Part shown: positions 18,083 to 25,455 of the stretch, piece after piece
Position numbering within the stretch: position 1 is the stretch's first letter
Layout of the letters: each line of letters begins with the position of its first letter
NCBI RefSeq assembly: GCF_024753255.1
Contig: NZ_JANUHA010000002.1
Span: 248,001 to 312,000 of the forward strand
Direction of reading: 5' to 3'
DNA from: Massilia agri
GTDB lineage: Bacteria; Pseudomonadota; Gammaproteobacteria; Burkholderiales; Burkholderiaceae_D
DNA length: 64,000 nucleotides
The notes under the pieces: model-generated
Told to the model about the DNA's origin: nothing
The model's input: the letters and a program-made list of their open reading frames with translations, nothing else
The model's database searches: none
Program-made: the position numbers and the translations under genes

Positions 18083-18697
18083 CTAGGCTGGCTGGCGGGT
18101 GACGCGACAGCGCTCTAGCGAAGCAGGGGTTGGCTTGGCAATCCGCATAATCGTGGCTCGCGACACGTCGTAGATTCGAGCCAGAGCACTGAGCGAAATA
18201 CCGTTTTCGTGATGCTGGGCATAGATCGCTTGACGCTGCTCCTCAGTTGTCAAAGCCGGGCGCCCTAATACCTTGCCCTCCGCCTTCGCGCGCGCTAGGC
18301 CGGACTGGGTGCGTTCCACCAGCAGGTCGCGCTCCATCTCCGCGACAGCGGCTAGCATGGTCAGCATCATTTTACCGGCGGCGCTAGTGAGATCAAGCTT
18401 CCCCAGCTGAAGGACGATAACCTCGATACGGCGCGTCGCCAGCATTTTAATCGTGGCGCCAACGTCTTGGGCGTCACGGCCGAGGCGGTCGAGCTTCGTC
18501 ACAATTAGCGTTTCGCCGTTGCGAATCTGGTCTAGCATCTTAGCGAACTGCGGGCGATGCGCTGCCGCGACCTTGCCCGACACCCCTTCATCGGCATGCC
18601 AGTAGTCGACGGCATAGCCGGCCGCCTCGATCTCCCGACGCTGGTTTTCCGTCGTCTGCTCCTTCGTGCTGACCCGACCGTAGCCAAAGACCGCCAT
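18083..18697 (-). CDS. Serine recombinase (resolvase/invertase family)
   Basis: The 204-aa protein has an N-terminal resolvase catalytic domain with nucleophile Ser10 in YGRVSTKEQ, the conserved TKLDRLGRD segment, and the long E-helix. A small C-terminal helix-turn-helix (about residues 150-190, containing ISLSALARIYDVSRATIMRI) follows. It cuts and rejoins DNA at short inverted-repeat sites as a resolvase or invertase. A GGGGGGAGAG ribosome-binding site supports the ATG at 18697 over one eight codons upstream. It is the only recombinase in the island, and is divergent from the next gene pair. Confidence 0.9.
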   Translation of the reverse strand: MAVFGYGRVSTKEQTTENQRREIEAAGYAVDYWHADEGVSGKVAAAHRPQFAKMLDQIRNGETLIVTKLDRLGRDAQDVGATIKMLATRRIEVIVLQLGKLDLTSAAGKMMLTMLAAVAEMERDLLVERTQSGLARAKAEGKVLGRPALTTEEQRQAIYAQHHENGISLSALARIYDVSRATIMRIAKPTPASLERCRVTRQPA

Positions 18698-18725
18698 TTT
18701 CGCTCTCCCCCCTATATTCATAAGC

Positions 18726-18893
18726 GTTCATAAGCGCCCAGAAATGTTCAATAAGGCTGATCTTACATATGAACATGTTCAAAAGTCAAATATATAATTT
18801 TTGAACATCTGCCAGACCTATTGCTGAGCCCTGTTCATAAATGGTCGATTTTGTACTACCAAAAGTTATTGCGTTCAAGAACTGTCTAGTTCA
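18726..18893. repeat. Cluster of GTTCA/TGAAC half-sites in a divergent promoter region
   Basis: Eight copies of the pentamer occur in both orientations: GTTCA at 18726, 18746, 18777, 18833, 18873 and 18889, and TGAAC at 18770 and 18802. Two of them form the perfect 12-bp palindrome TGAACATGTTCA (18770-18781). The region is AT-rich and lies between the recombinase and the HEPN-like pair. It could be a res-type recombinase site or an operator array. Confidence 0.5.
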
Positions 18894-18926
18894 ATATGTT
18901 ACCTACTTGACATCTTGGAGCGAAAC

Positions 18927-19487
18927 ATGACGGATAGAGCAAAGTTCAGATACTCAGCCCACGACGGCGTCCTTGAGATTGAAGGAACGGAAGCGTTTGT
19001 TTCAAAGCACTTTGAAGGACTAACAGACATTGTTCGGATAATGGCTCGGCATACCATAGTCGAGCAGAAGAGTGATGCGGCCGTCGGCGACAACATACCA
19101 ACTGCAAGCGTAACACCCAACTCAGAGAGCAACGACCAACCGGCGGCTTTATCTACTAAAGAAACGATTGAGAGTTATCCCGAGGTTTATTCAGAGATAA
19201 ATGGAAAATTAAAACTCACGGTCGACATCCCTGGGGATGCCACTCGCACCAAGCAGACGAATGCAGCATTGTTGTATTGCTACGGGGCTGCACTGATGGG
19301 CGATGAGCAGGTGACCTCAAAGGACATTCGTGAAGTTTGCGAAGAACATGGCTGCATTGATACGAACTTCGCTAAAATTTTTGAAGATAAAACCATCTTC
19401 TTATCAGATGGAGTAAAAGGTGGGACTAAACATATTAAGCTAACTTTCCAAGGCAAAAAGAAAGCTAAGGAACTTCTAGATGCGTAA
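18927..19487 (+). CDS. Uncharacterised protein, first gene of a two-gene module
   Basis: The 186-aa protein has three parts: a short beta-rich N-terminal module (about residues 6-40, FRYSAHDGVLEIEGTEAFV), a polar Ser/Thr/Pro linker (45-85), and a C-terminal part (about 108-182) whose helix pattern and terminal strand pair suggest a winged helix. No family could be named. The ATG at 18927 has TTGGAG upstream and is preferred to one four codons earlier. It overlaps the next gene by 8 bp. AT-rich codon use differs sharply from the chromosome. Partner, regulator or antitoxin of the downstream protein are possible roles, by inference. Confidence 0.7.
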   Translation: MTDRAKFRYSAHDGVLEIEGTEAFVSKHFEGLTDIVRIMARHTIVEQKSDAAVGDNIPTASVTPNSESNDQPAALSTKETIESYPEVYSEINGKLKLTVDIPGDATRTKQTNAALLYCYGAALMGDEQVTSKDIREVCEEHGCIDTNFAKIFEDKTIFLSDGVKGGTKHIKLTFQGKKKAKELLDA

Positions 19488-20235
19488 AGAACTGCTGAAA
19501 GCAATATTGCTTGCAGATCATCCGCAAGAAATTGTGGAGCATACTGTCACATCTTATCAGGAGGTGGCGGGAAATTTCAGGCTAGAGAAGTGGAAAACCA
19601 GTGAACTAGATGCTGGGCATTTTGTGGAATCTGTGCGAAGGCTCATCGAGAACAAACTCTTTGGGAGTTTCACCGCTTTCAATACAGCAATAAGCTCATT
19701 CAACCAAGGAGTTTTGAATAAATATGAAGCGGCACAGGGGGGCGAAGAATACCGAATACTCATCCCTCGCGTTTTATTTGCGATGTACTGCATCCGCAAC
19801 AAACGCGGAGTCGGGCACATTTCTACTATTTCCCCTAACAAGCTAGATGCTACTTTCATATTGCATTCAGCAAAATGGGTTCTTGCGGAACTCATCCGAT
19901 TGTCAAGTAAAAATAGTCCAGCCGAGGCAATTCAGCTTGTTGACAACATTCTAGAACGCCAAGTCGACCTAATCTGGGAAGATGATGAAACTTTCATGGT
20001 GCTAGACAAAAAGTTGAAGACAAGCGATAAGATATTACTCGTACTATACAAGCAAGATCGCTTATCTGCAGACGAACTCAGGGCAAAGGTGGACTATAAG
20101 AACAAGTCGGCCTTTACGAAAATCATCAGAGGGCAGCAAAAAGAAAAGGCAATTGCCATTACAGCAGAGGGAATTTGTAAGTTGTCGCCTCTTGGGGTGA
20201 TGCTTGCAGAAGAAATAATTAATAAATCTTCTTGA
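19480..20235 (+). CDS. HEPN-motif, winged-helix protein, second gene of a two-gene module
   Basis: The 251-aa protein has a largely helical N-terminal domain (about 1-145) with the motif RNKRGVGH, Arg106 to His113. This fits the R-x4-6-H active-site pattern of HEPN ribonucleases, including a polar residue after the Arg. A predicted winged-helix-like domain follows (about 182-250, from TSDKILLVLYKQDRL). I cannot assign a named family. Overlap with the upstream gene implies coupled expression, as in toxin-antitoxin or abortive-infection pairs. It is the last gene before the island's right end. Confidence 0.65.
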   Translation: MRKELLKAILLADHPQEIVEHTVTSYQEVAGNFRLEKWKTSELDAGHFVESVRRLIENKLFGSFTAFNTAISSFNQGVLNKYEAAQGGEEYRILIPRVLFAMYCIRNKRGVGHISTISPNKLDATFILHSAKWVLAELIRLSSKNSPAEAIQLVDNILERQVDLIWEDDETFMVLDKKLKTSDKILLVLYKQDRLSADELRAKVDYKNKSAFTKIIRGQQKEKAIAITAEGICKLSPLGVMLAEEIINKSS

Positions 20236-20655
20236 ATATTCGGCACTGGGATGGGCACACGTGGAATCAGCCTTAGAATTCTTTCTTGTAAGGAAAAAGA
20301 CCCCCTTCCATCTTCCGCAGCAAATCAATTTGAAATTCCGCTATACCCTTTCGTATCAGTGTTGTTGTTGGGCGTTTAACGAGTGAGAGGGTTTTTTCGT
20401 ACACTTGATACAGTATTCCCCCTCCCCTTCTTATCCTCCGATTGAAGACAAGACAGCCCGTAGGATGGGTGACCAAGCGGCCACGGAGGCGAGCCACTAC
20501 AAGCCTAGCAAATACCCCTGAGGTACCACATGAGCATCACATCGGGTATCACAAGGCAACGTTGCCCATACACCGAATAGCTTGCACTCATCAGTAAGTC
20601 ATTGATATGATTGGGTTTTGCGGTACAACTCACCCACTCGCACGCAGGTTGGGAA
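20236..20655. other. AT-rich gene-free right end of the island
   Basis: No convincing gene is visible in these 420 bp; open frames of 60-90 codons on the minus strand resemble no family. Near 20508-20555 there are related short motifs (ACCCCTGAGGTACCACAT and CGGGTATCACAAG) of the kind found as integrase arm sites near tRNA-targeting elements. They may be the remains of a lost integrase region. That reading is tentative. Confidence 0.3.
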
Positions 20656-20683
20656 GCAGGTTCGAGGTTTGCAGTCGGCACCA
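20656..20683 (+). other. attR: degenerate copy of the tRNA-Thr 3' end
   Basis: This 28-bp stretch matches tRNA-Thr positions 10228-10255 at 24 of 28 bases. The last 14 (TGCAGTCGGCACCA) are identical. The intact tRNA gene is at the left end, so this is the displaced 3' end left by site-specific insertion. Confidence 0.8.
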
Positions 20684-20692
20684 TCAAAGCGC

Positions 20693-20728
20693 AAGAGGCT
20701 ACGTTCGATCGGACGTAGCCTCTTTTGC
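20693..20728 (+). terminator. Intrinsic terminator, probably the original tRNA-Thr terminator
   Basis: AAGAGGCTACGT and its exact reverse complement form a 12-bp stem with an 8-nt loop, followed by TTGCTTT. It sits 10 bp after the tRNA 3'-end copy, where the tRNA terminator would have been before insertion. Confidence 0.7.
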
Positions 20729-20756
20729 TTTCCGCGGCAGCCGGTGCTTGCCGGTA

Positions 20757-21338
20757 TCAGGCGCGGCGTGCCTTGCGCGTAGCCGCGCCCAGCCCCGCCA
20801 AGCCAAGACCCAGCAGCGCCAGCGTACCCGGCTCCGGCACGTCATTCGACTGTTCCAGCGGGGTCACGCGGAACGTCCAGTCTTCCGACTGCACCACATT
20901 GCCGTAGCGATAGCCCGTACTGCCAGCGAGATTGGTGCGGGTACGCGACATGCCCCAGAATGGGTTCTGGCCCGGTATGGCGACCGCAGCCGTATAAGTT
21001 TTACCGATCTCGAGCACGACGCTGGAGAAGTCGACGTCGTGGAAGCCGGTGAAGTCATTCGCCAGCTGGAACTCGAAGCTGGCAAGGGCGGTGCCCACCA
21101 CACCTTCGCCGGAGTACAGGCTGATGCGCAAAGGGCCGTTGGTATAGTGCGAATTCACTGCCCTGTAGTAGAAGGCGAAATTGATCGACTGGTCTTCAGC
21201 GACAAAGGATTGCCCGACCGGTTCGAAGAAGTCGATCTGGGTCCATAGGTCGCCATTGCTGGTTTCGATAACACCAGCCTGGGCGGTCAGCGAAGCGCAA
21301 AGTCCGGCGGCAGCCAGGAGCACGTTCAGGTTCTTCAT
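20757..21338 (-). CDS. PEP-CTERM sorting-domain protein
   Basis: The 193-aa exported protein has a signal peptide (about 1-21, ending AQA), a beta-sandwich-like body and a C-terminal PEP-CTERM tag: VPEPGTLALLGLGLAGLGA followed by a basic RKARRA end. In bacteria with exosortase EpsH, such tags direct cleavage and surface or extracellular-polymer attachment. The body function is unknown. No exosortase lies in this window. It starts the chromosome side right of the island. Confidence 0.85.
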   Translation of the reverse strand: MKNLNVLLAAAGLCASLTAQAGVIETSNGDLWTQIDFFEPVGQSFVAEDQSINFAFYYRAVNSHYTNGPLRISLYSGEGVVGTALASFEFQLANDFTGFHDVDFSSVVLEIGKTYTAAVAIPGQNPFWGMSRTRTNLAGSTGYRYGNVVQSEDWTFRVTPLEQSNDVPEPGTLALLGLGLAGLGAATRKARRA

Positions 21339-21566
21339 TTTTTCCCCAGTAGAATTGGATAATCCTCCTGAGCAATTTTCGTGCCCAATATAAAAGTGAT
21401 TGTAGAATCAGTGGCTTGCTGTTTCAGTACCGAATAGAACCCTGTCGATGTAAAAAATTCCGACAGGCTGACCTTCGTACGCGCACTCGAACACGTCTGG
21501 CGGCGGCGGGCAAGGAGCGGAAACAGACGTCGGGCGCGAGCACATGACTCCAATGCGTTGGAATGG

Positions 21567-22073
21567 CTATGCCATCGAACCGCCGGCCGCAAGGTAAGTC
21601 GATAGAAACTGCTCGTAGCCGATGTGGCGCTGGTGCGGATAATAATTGCCCTGCCCCGGCCCTTTCGGCAAGGCAGCCCAGGTGCGTGCCACCGTCGGCA
21701 TGACGGAGGCGATCTCTCCTGCTTTTATTCGTTCAACTACCCTGAGACTCCGCAGGATCTCCACCGCAATCAGGTCCTGCGTGCGCGGCGAGAAGTCATC
21801 CAGTCCCAGCTTGCCTCCATGATGTTCCCAGGTGGGCCGCGTGATCTGGTACATCCCGGCCGCCGTCGTCTTGCCATCGATTCCCGCCCCCGGGTGGGTC
21901 GAGGTGTCGCTGAAGCGCCAGCGATCGTTGCGCCGCCCTCTGAGCGCACCGTATTTGAAGTCGTAGCCGCCGCCTTCCGCCTCGGCGATCGCCTTGAGAA
22001 AGGCCGCGACATTCGGATGGGCCAGGTGCGCGGCGTTCGTTTCCAGCAAAGCCCTGCGTTTTGCGTCGGACAT
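21567..22073 (-). CDS. Lambda R-type endolysin (GH104 lytic transglycosylase)
   Basis: The 168-aa protein resembles phage lambda R endolysin over nearly its full length: FLKAIAEAEG with the likely catalytic Glu33, GKTTAAGMYQI, LGLDDFSPRTQDLIAV and a C-terminal WAALPKGPGQGNYYP...GYEQFLSTYLAAGG region. Such enzymes cleave peptidoglycan to anhydromuramic ends. A GGGAGGAATC ribosome-binding site supports the ATG at 22073 over a much longer frame. No holin, spanin or phage structural gene adjoins it, so it is a solitary copy, either prophage relic or domesticated lysin. There is no signal peptide. Confidence 0.88.
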   Translation of the reverse strand: MSDAKRRALLETNAAHLAHPNVAAFLKAIAEAEGGGYDFKYGALRGRRNDRWRFSDTSTHPGAGIDGKTTAAGMYQITRPTWEHHGGKLGLDDFSPRTQDLIAVEILRSLRVVERIKAGEIASVMPTVARTWAALPKGPGQGNYYPHQRHIGYEQFLSTYLAAGGSMA

Positions 22074-22328
22074 GATTCCTCCCAACGAAAGCTGCCGGCG
22101 CCGTCGCCGGCCTCCTGAATCCATCATAGGAAGCGGCCGCGTCCGACAGTTGAGGCATCGCAGGAAGCAGCACGGCCGCGCCCGGTTTCTTACGCAGCCG
22201 TGTTGCGGACGAGTACAACAATCTGGCAGGAAAATCTGCCCCGCAAACAAACAGGCCGCCCGGGCGGGCGGCCAAAACTTGTCGGCTGAACACGAAAACT
22301 GTGCCAAAATCCTGATTGCAATATTTGT

Positions 22329-22384
22329 TTGACCGAGATTTCACCCGGTGCTATAGTCGGGCAAAGCCGATGGTAACGTTTCCA
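22329..22384 (+). promoter_or_regulatory. Sigma-70 promoter and LacI-type operator of the sugar ABC operon
   Basis: TTGACC (22329-22334) and TATAGT (22352-22357) are spaced 17 bp apart. TGGTAACGTTTCCA (22371-22384) follows, placed to block the start of transcription. The block CGGTGCTATAGTCGGG and the 19-bp spacing from -10 to operator recur at 44161-44217. The rest of the gap from 22074 holds the upstream region of the endolysin gene with nothing else recognised. Confidence 0.75.
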
Positions 22385-22421
22385 ACTTACCAAAAAAATA
22401 ATGGCGAATAACGGAGACACG

Positions 22422-23672
22422 ATGTCCACAGTACGCACCCTGGCGGCAGCCTGCGCATGGCTGTGCGTCTCTGCGCCAGCGCTCGCCGCGTCGGCGTCCA
22501 CCACACAGGCGCCGAGAGCCGAGGTCATCCACTGGTGGACCTCGGGCGGCGAATCGGCCGCGGTCAAGCAGGTGGCCAAGGCCTTCCAACAAGCCGGCGG
22601 CGTCTGGATCGATACCGCGATCGCCGGCGGCGACCAGTCCCGCGCCGTCACCATCAACCGCATCGTCGGCGGCAATCCGCCCACGGCGGCCCAGTTCAAC
22701 ACCTCCAAGCAGTTCCTCGACGTGATCGAAGCGGGGATGCTCAACGACGTCGACCTGGTGGCGCGCGCGCAGAACTGGGACCAGATGCTGCCCCCGCCCA
22801 TCATCGACGTGATCAAGGTGGACGGCCACTATTACGCGGTGCCGCTGAACATCCACATGCAGACCTGGTTCTGGTATTCGAAGCCCGCCTTCAAGAAGGC
22901 CGGCATCGAGAAGGAGCCCGCCAGCATGCTTGAGTTCTTCGCCGCCCTCGACAAGCTGAAGGCGGCCGGCATCATCCCGCTGGCGCACGGCGGCCAGTCC
23001 TGGCAGGAGAACGTGCTGTTCTCGGCCATCCTCGCGAATATGGGCGGCAAGGAGCTGTACCTGAAGGCCTTCCGCGACCGCGACCAGGCGACCCTGCTCG
23101 GGCCGGCCTTCCGCAACGTGCTGCTCGCCTTCAAGCGCCTGAAATCCTATGTCGACCCGGGCTCGCCGGGCCGCAACTGGAACGACGCCACCGCCCTGGT
23201 CATCAGCGGGAAGGCAGGCTTCCAGGTGATGGGCGACTGGGCCAAGGGCGAATTCACGAATGCACGCCAGGTCGCGGGCCAGCACTACGGCTGCATGGCG
23301 GGCCTCGGCCCCGCGACGCCCTACCTGATCCAGGGCGACGTCTTCGTCTTCCCGAAGACGGACGACGGCAAGACCGTGCGCGCCCAGCAGCTGCTGGCGA
23401 ACGTGGTCTCCCAGCCTGTCCTGCAGGTGGGCTTCAGCAAACTGAAAGGCTCGATCCCCGTGCGCACCGACGTCAATGCCGCGGAACTCGACCTGTGCGC
23501 GCAGAAGGGCATCGAGATCATGAAGGACCGCGATCGCCAGGCCGGCGTCAGCGAGGTCTACCTGACGCCGGACCAGAACGGCGCCATGCAGGACGTCCTG
23601 ACCGCCTACTGGAACACGAATATGCCGGTCGAGAAGGCCCAGAAGAGCATCGCCAACGCACTCAAATACTGA
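22422..23672 (+). CDS. Sugar ABC transporter substrate-binding protein (GtsA-like)
   Basis: The 416-aa periplasmic family-1 solute-binding protein has a signal peptide ending ALA-ASA (about 1-23). The mature N-terminus EVIHWWTSGGE is typical of the glucose/mannose-binding GtsA group. It delivers sugar to the two permeases encoded directly downstream. ACGGAGACACG before the ATG at 22422 supports this start over one seven codons upstream. The gene is first in a four-gene transporter operon behind a promoter with a LacI-type operator. Glucose or short glucosides are the likely ligand, by context. Confidence 0.88.
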   Translation: MSTVRTLAAACAWLCVSAPALAASASTTQAPRAEVIHWWTSGGESAAVKQVAKAFQQAGGVWIDTAIAGGDQSRAVTINRIVGGNPPTAAQFNTSKQFLDVIEAGMLNDVDLVARAQNWDQMLPPPIIDVIKVDGHYYAVPLNIHMQTWFWYSKPAFKKAGIEKEPASMLEFFAALDKLKAAGIIPLAHGGQSWQENVLFSAILANMGGKELYLKAFRDRDQATLLGPAFRNVLLAFKRLKSYVDPGSPGRNWNDATALVISGKAGFQVMGDWAKGEFTNARQVAGQHYGCMAGLGPATPYLIQGDVFVFPKTDDGKTVRAQQLLANVVSQPVLQVGFSKLKGSIPVRTDVNAAELDLCAQKGIEIMKDRDRQAGVSEVYLTPDQNGAMQDVLTAYWNTNMPVEKAQKSIANALKY

Positions 23673-23678
23673 CCCGCC

Positions 23679-24554
23679 ATGCTTGCCTTCCGCACCAACA
23701 GGATCACTCCCCACATCGCATTATTGCCGATGGCCCTGACCGTGCTGGTCGCCTACATCGGCGCGGCGCTGTGGACCTTCAAGACTTCGCTGACCGCCTC
23801 GCGCACCTTCGCGTCGGATAACTTCATCGGCGCCGCCCAGTACGTGCGCCTGTTCGACAACGAGCGCTGGCTGCTCTCGCTGAACAACCTGGCCGTCTAC
23901 GGCGTCTGCTTCATCATCGCCTGCATGGTGCTGGGCTTCCTGCTGGCCGCCTTCATCGACCAGAACGTCAGCGGCGAAGGTTTCCTGCGCACCGTCTTCC
24001 TCTACCCCTACGCGATGTCCTTCATCGCCACCGGCCTGGTGTGGCAGTGGATGCTGGCGCCCGGCGCCGGCATCGAAGGCGCGGTGCAGTCGCTGGGCTT
24101 CACGAACTTCCGCTTCGATTGGATCATCGACCAGGACATGGTCATCTACACCATCGTCATCGCCGCCGTCTGGCAGGCCTCGGGCCTGGTGATGGCGATG
24201 ATGCTGGCCGGCCTGCGCGGGGTCGATCCGGAGATCTACAAGGCCGCGCGTCTGGACGGCATTCCGACCTGGCGCGTCTACCTGCAAATCGTGCTGCCGA
24301 TGCTGGGTCCGACCGTCGCCACCGTCTTCCTGCTGCTGTGTACCGCTGTGGTGAAACTCTACGACGCGGTGGTCGCCATGACCGGCGGCGGTCCGGGCAC
24401 GGCCAGCGAGGTGCCGGCCAAGTTCATCATGGACCACCTGTTCCTGCGCTCGAACATCGGCCTGGCCTCGGCCGGCGCGGTGACCCTGCTCATTCCGGTG
24501 CTGGCCCTGCTGGCGCCCTATGCCTACGCACGCAGCCGGAGGAAACGCGCATGA
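23679..24554 (+). CDS. Sugar ABC transporter permease (MalF/GtsB-like)
   Basis: The 291-aa inner-membrane protein has six predicted membrane segments and the permease EAA loop, IYKAARLDGIPTWRVYLQIVLPMLGP, that docks on the ATPase. It starts 6 bp after the binding-protein gene, and its stop overlaps the second permease by 4 bp (ATGA). It forms the channel with that partner. Confidence 0.9.
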   Translation: MLAFRTNRITPHIALLPMALTVLVAYIGAALWTFKTSLTASRTFASDNFIGAAQYVRLFDNERWLLSLNNLAVYGVCFIIACMVLGFLLAAFIDQNVSGEGFLRTVFLYPYAMSFIATGLVWQWMLAPGAGIEGAVQSLGFTNFRFDWIIDQDMVIYTIVIAAVWQASGLVMAMMLAGLRGVDPEIYKAARLDGIPTWRVYLQIVLPMLGPTVATVFLLLCTAVVKLYDAVVAMTGGGPGTASEVPAKFIMDHLFLRSNIGLASAGAVTLLIPVLALLAPYAYARSRRKRA

Positions 24555-25450
24555 GCCAGACCACCCTGGAAGCGCCCGCCCCCGCGATGCATTTCGACGC
24601 CCCTCTCCCCGCCGCGCGCCGCAAGCGCCGCCTGGGCGCCGCGCGCATCGGCGTCTATGCCTTCCTGTTCAGCGCCGCACTGTACTTCCTGCTGCCGCTG
24701 TACGTCATGATCATCACCTCCTTCAAGTCGATGGACGAGATCAGGAGCGGCAATGTGTTCGCCCTGCCGCTCTTCGCGACGGTCGAGCCCTGGCAGAGCG
24801 CCTGGAACCAGGTCAGCGGCGGCTTCTGGAATTCGGTGGCGATCACGGTGCCGAGCACCGTCATCCCGATCCTGCTGGGGGCGATCAACGGCTACGCCCT
24901 CTCGTTCTGGAAGCCACGCGGCGCCAATGTGCTGTTCGGCGTGCTGCTGGCCGGCGCCTTCATCCCGGTGCAGGTCATGATCTATCCGCTGGTGTGGATG
25001 ATGGCGCGCGCCGGCGTCTTCGGTTCCTTGCCCGCCATCGTGCTGGTGCACGTCATCTTCGGCATGCCGATCATGACCCTCCTGTTCCGCAACTACTACG
25101 CCTCGGTGCCGCACGAGCTGTTCCAGGCCGCGCGCATCGACGGCGGCGGCTTCTGGCGCATCTTCCTTCAGGTGATGCTGCCGATGTCGCTGCCCATCAT
25201 CGTGGTCGCCGCCATCATGCAGGTGACCGGCGTGTGGAACGACTACATCCTCGGCCTTGTATTCGCGGGCCGCGACAATGCGCCGATGACGGTGCAGCTG
25301 AATAACGTGATCAACACCACCACCGGCACGCGCCTCTACAACGTCAACATGGCCGCGACCATCCTGACGGCCGCGGTGCCGCTGGCGATCTACTTCATCT
25401 CGGGACGCTGGTTCGTGCGCGGTATCGCCGCCGGCGCCGTCAAAGGGTAA
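24551..25450 (+). CDS. Sugar ABC transporter permease (MalG/GtsC-like)
   Basis: The 299-aa inner-membrane protein has a cytoplasmic N-terminal extension, about six membrane segments and the EAA loop LFQAARIDGGGFWRIFLQVMLPMSLP. The start ATG overlaps the previous stop; longer upstream frames lie within the first permease. It pairs with that permease and with the ATPase 6 bp downstream. Confidence 0.9.
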   Translation: MSQTTLEAPAPAMHFDAPLPAARRKRRLGAARIGVYAFLFSAALYFLLPLYVMIITSFKSMDEIRSGNVFALPLFATVEPWQSAWNQVSGGFWNSVAITVPSTVIPILLGAINGYALSFWKPRGANVLFGVLLAGAFIPVQVMIYPLVWMMARAGVFGSLPAIVLVHVIFGMPIMTLLFRNYYASVPHELFQAARIDGGGFWRIFLQVMLPMSLPIIVVAAIMQVTGVWNDYILGLVFAGRDNAPMTVQLNNVINTTTGTRLYNVNMAATILTAAVPLAIYFISGRWFVRGIAAGAVKG

Positions 25451-25455
25451 AGACC

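Larger units (their letters stand above)
10256..20683. mobile_element. tRNA-Thr-associated defence island
   Basis: A segment of about 10.4 kb lies between the intact tRNA-Thr gene and a degenerate copy of its last 28 nt, of which 24 match (the last 14 exactly). The original tRNA terminator appears displaced to 20693-20728. Contents are hsdM-hsdS-Abi_C-hsdR, an attC-like site with two tiny ORFs, a serine recombinase and a two-gene HEPN-like module. Base composition is visibly less GC-rich than the flanks, most of all from 18.7 to 20.4 kb. No tyrosine integrase is seen, so it may be a degraded or trans-mobilised element. Confidence 0.8.

Noticed and set aside
18726..18893. CRISPR array in the repeat-rich intergenic region
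   Set aside because: The repeats are 5-bp half-sites in both orientations at irregular spacing; there are no long repeats or cas genes anywhere in the window.
20505..20687. Possible integrase remnant overlapping the right tRNA copy
   Set aside because: The 60-codon minus-strand frame has no tyrosine recombinase motif, so an integrase remnant cannot be claimed.
21567..22307. Longer 246-codon form of the endolysin
   Set aside because: The extra N-terminus is Cys/Arg-rich without family similarity, and a strong ribosome-binding site precedes the ATG at 22073.
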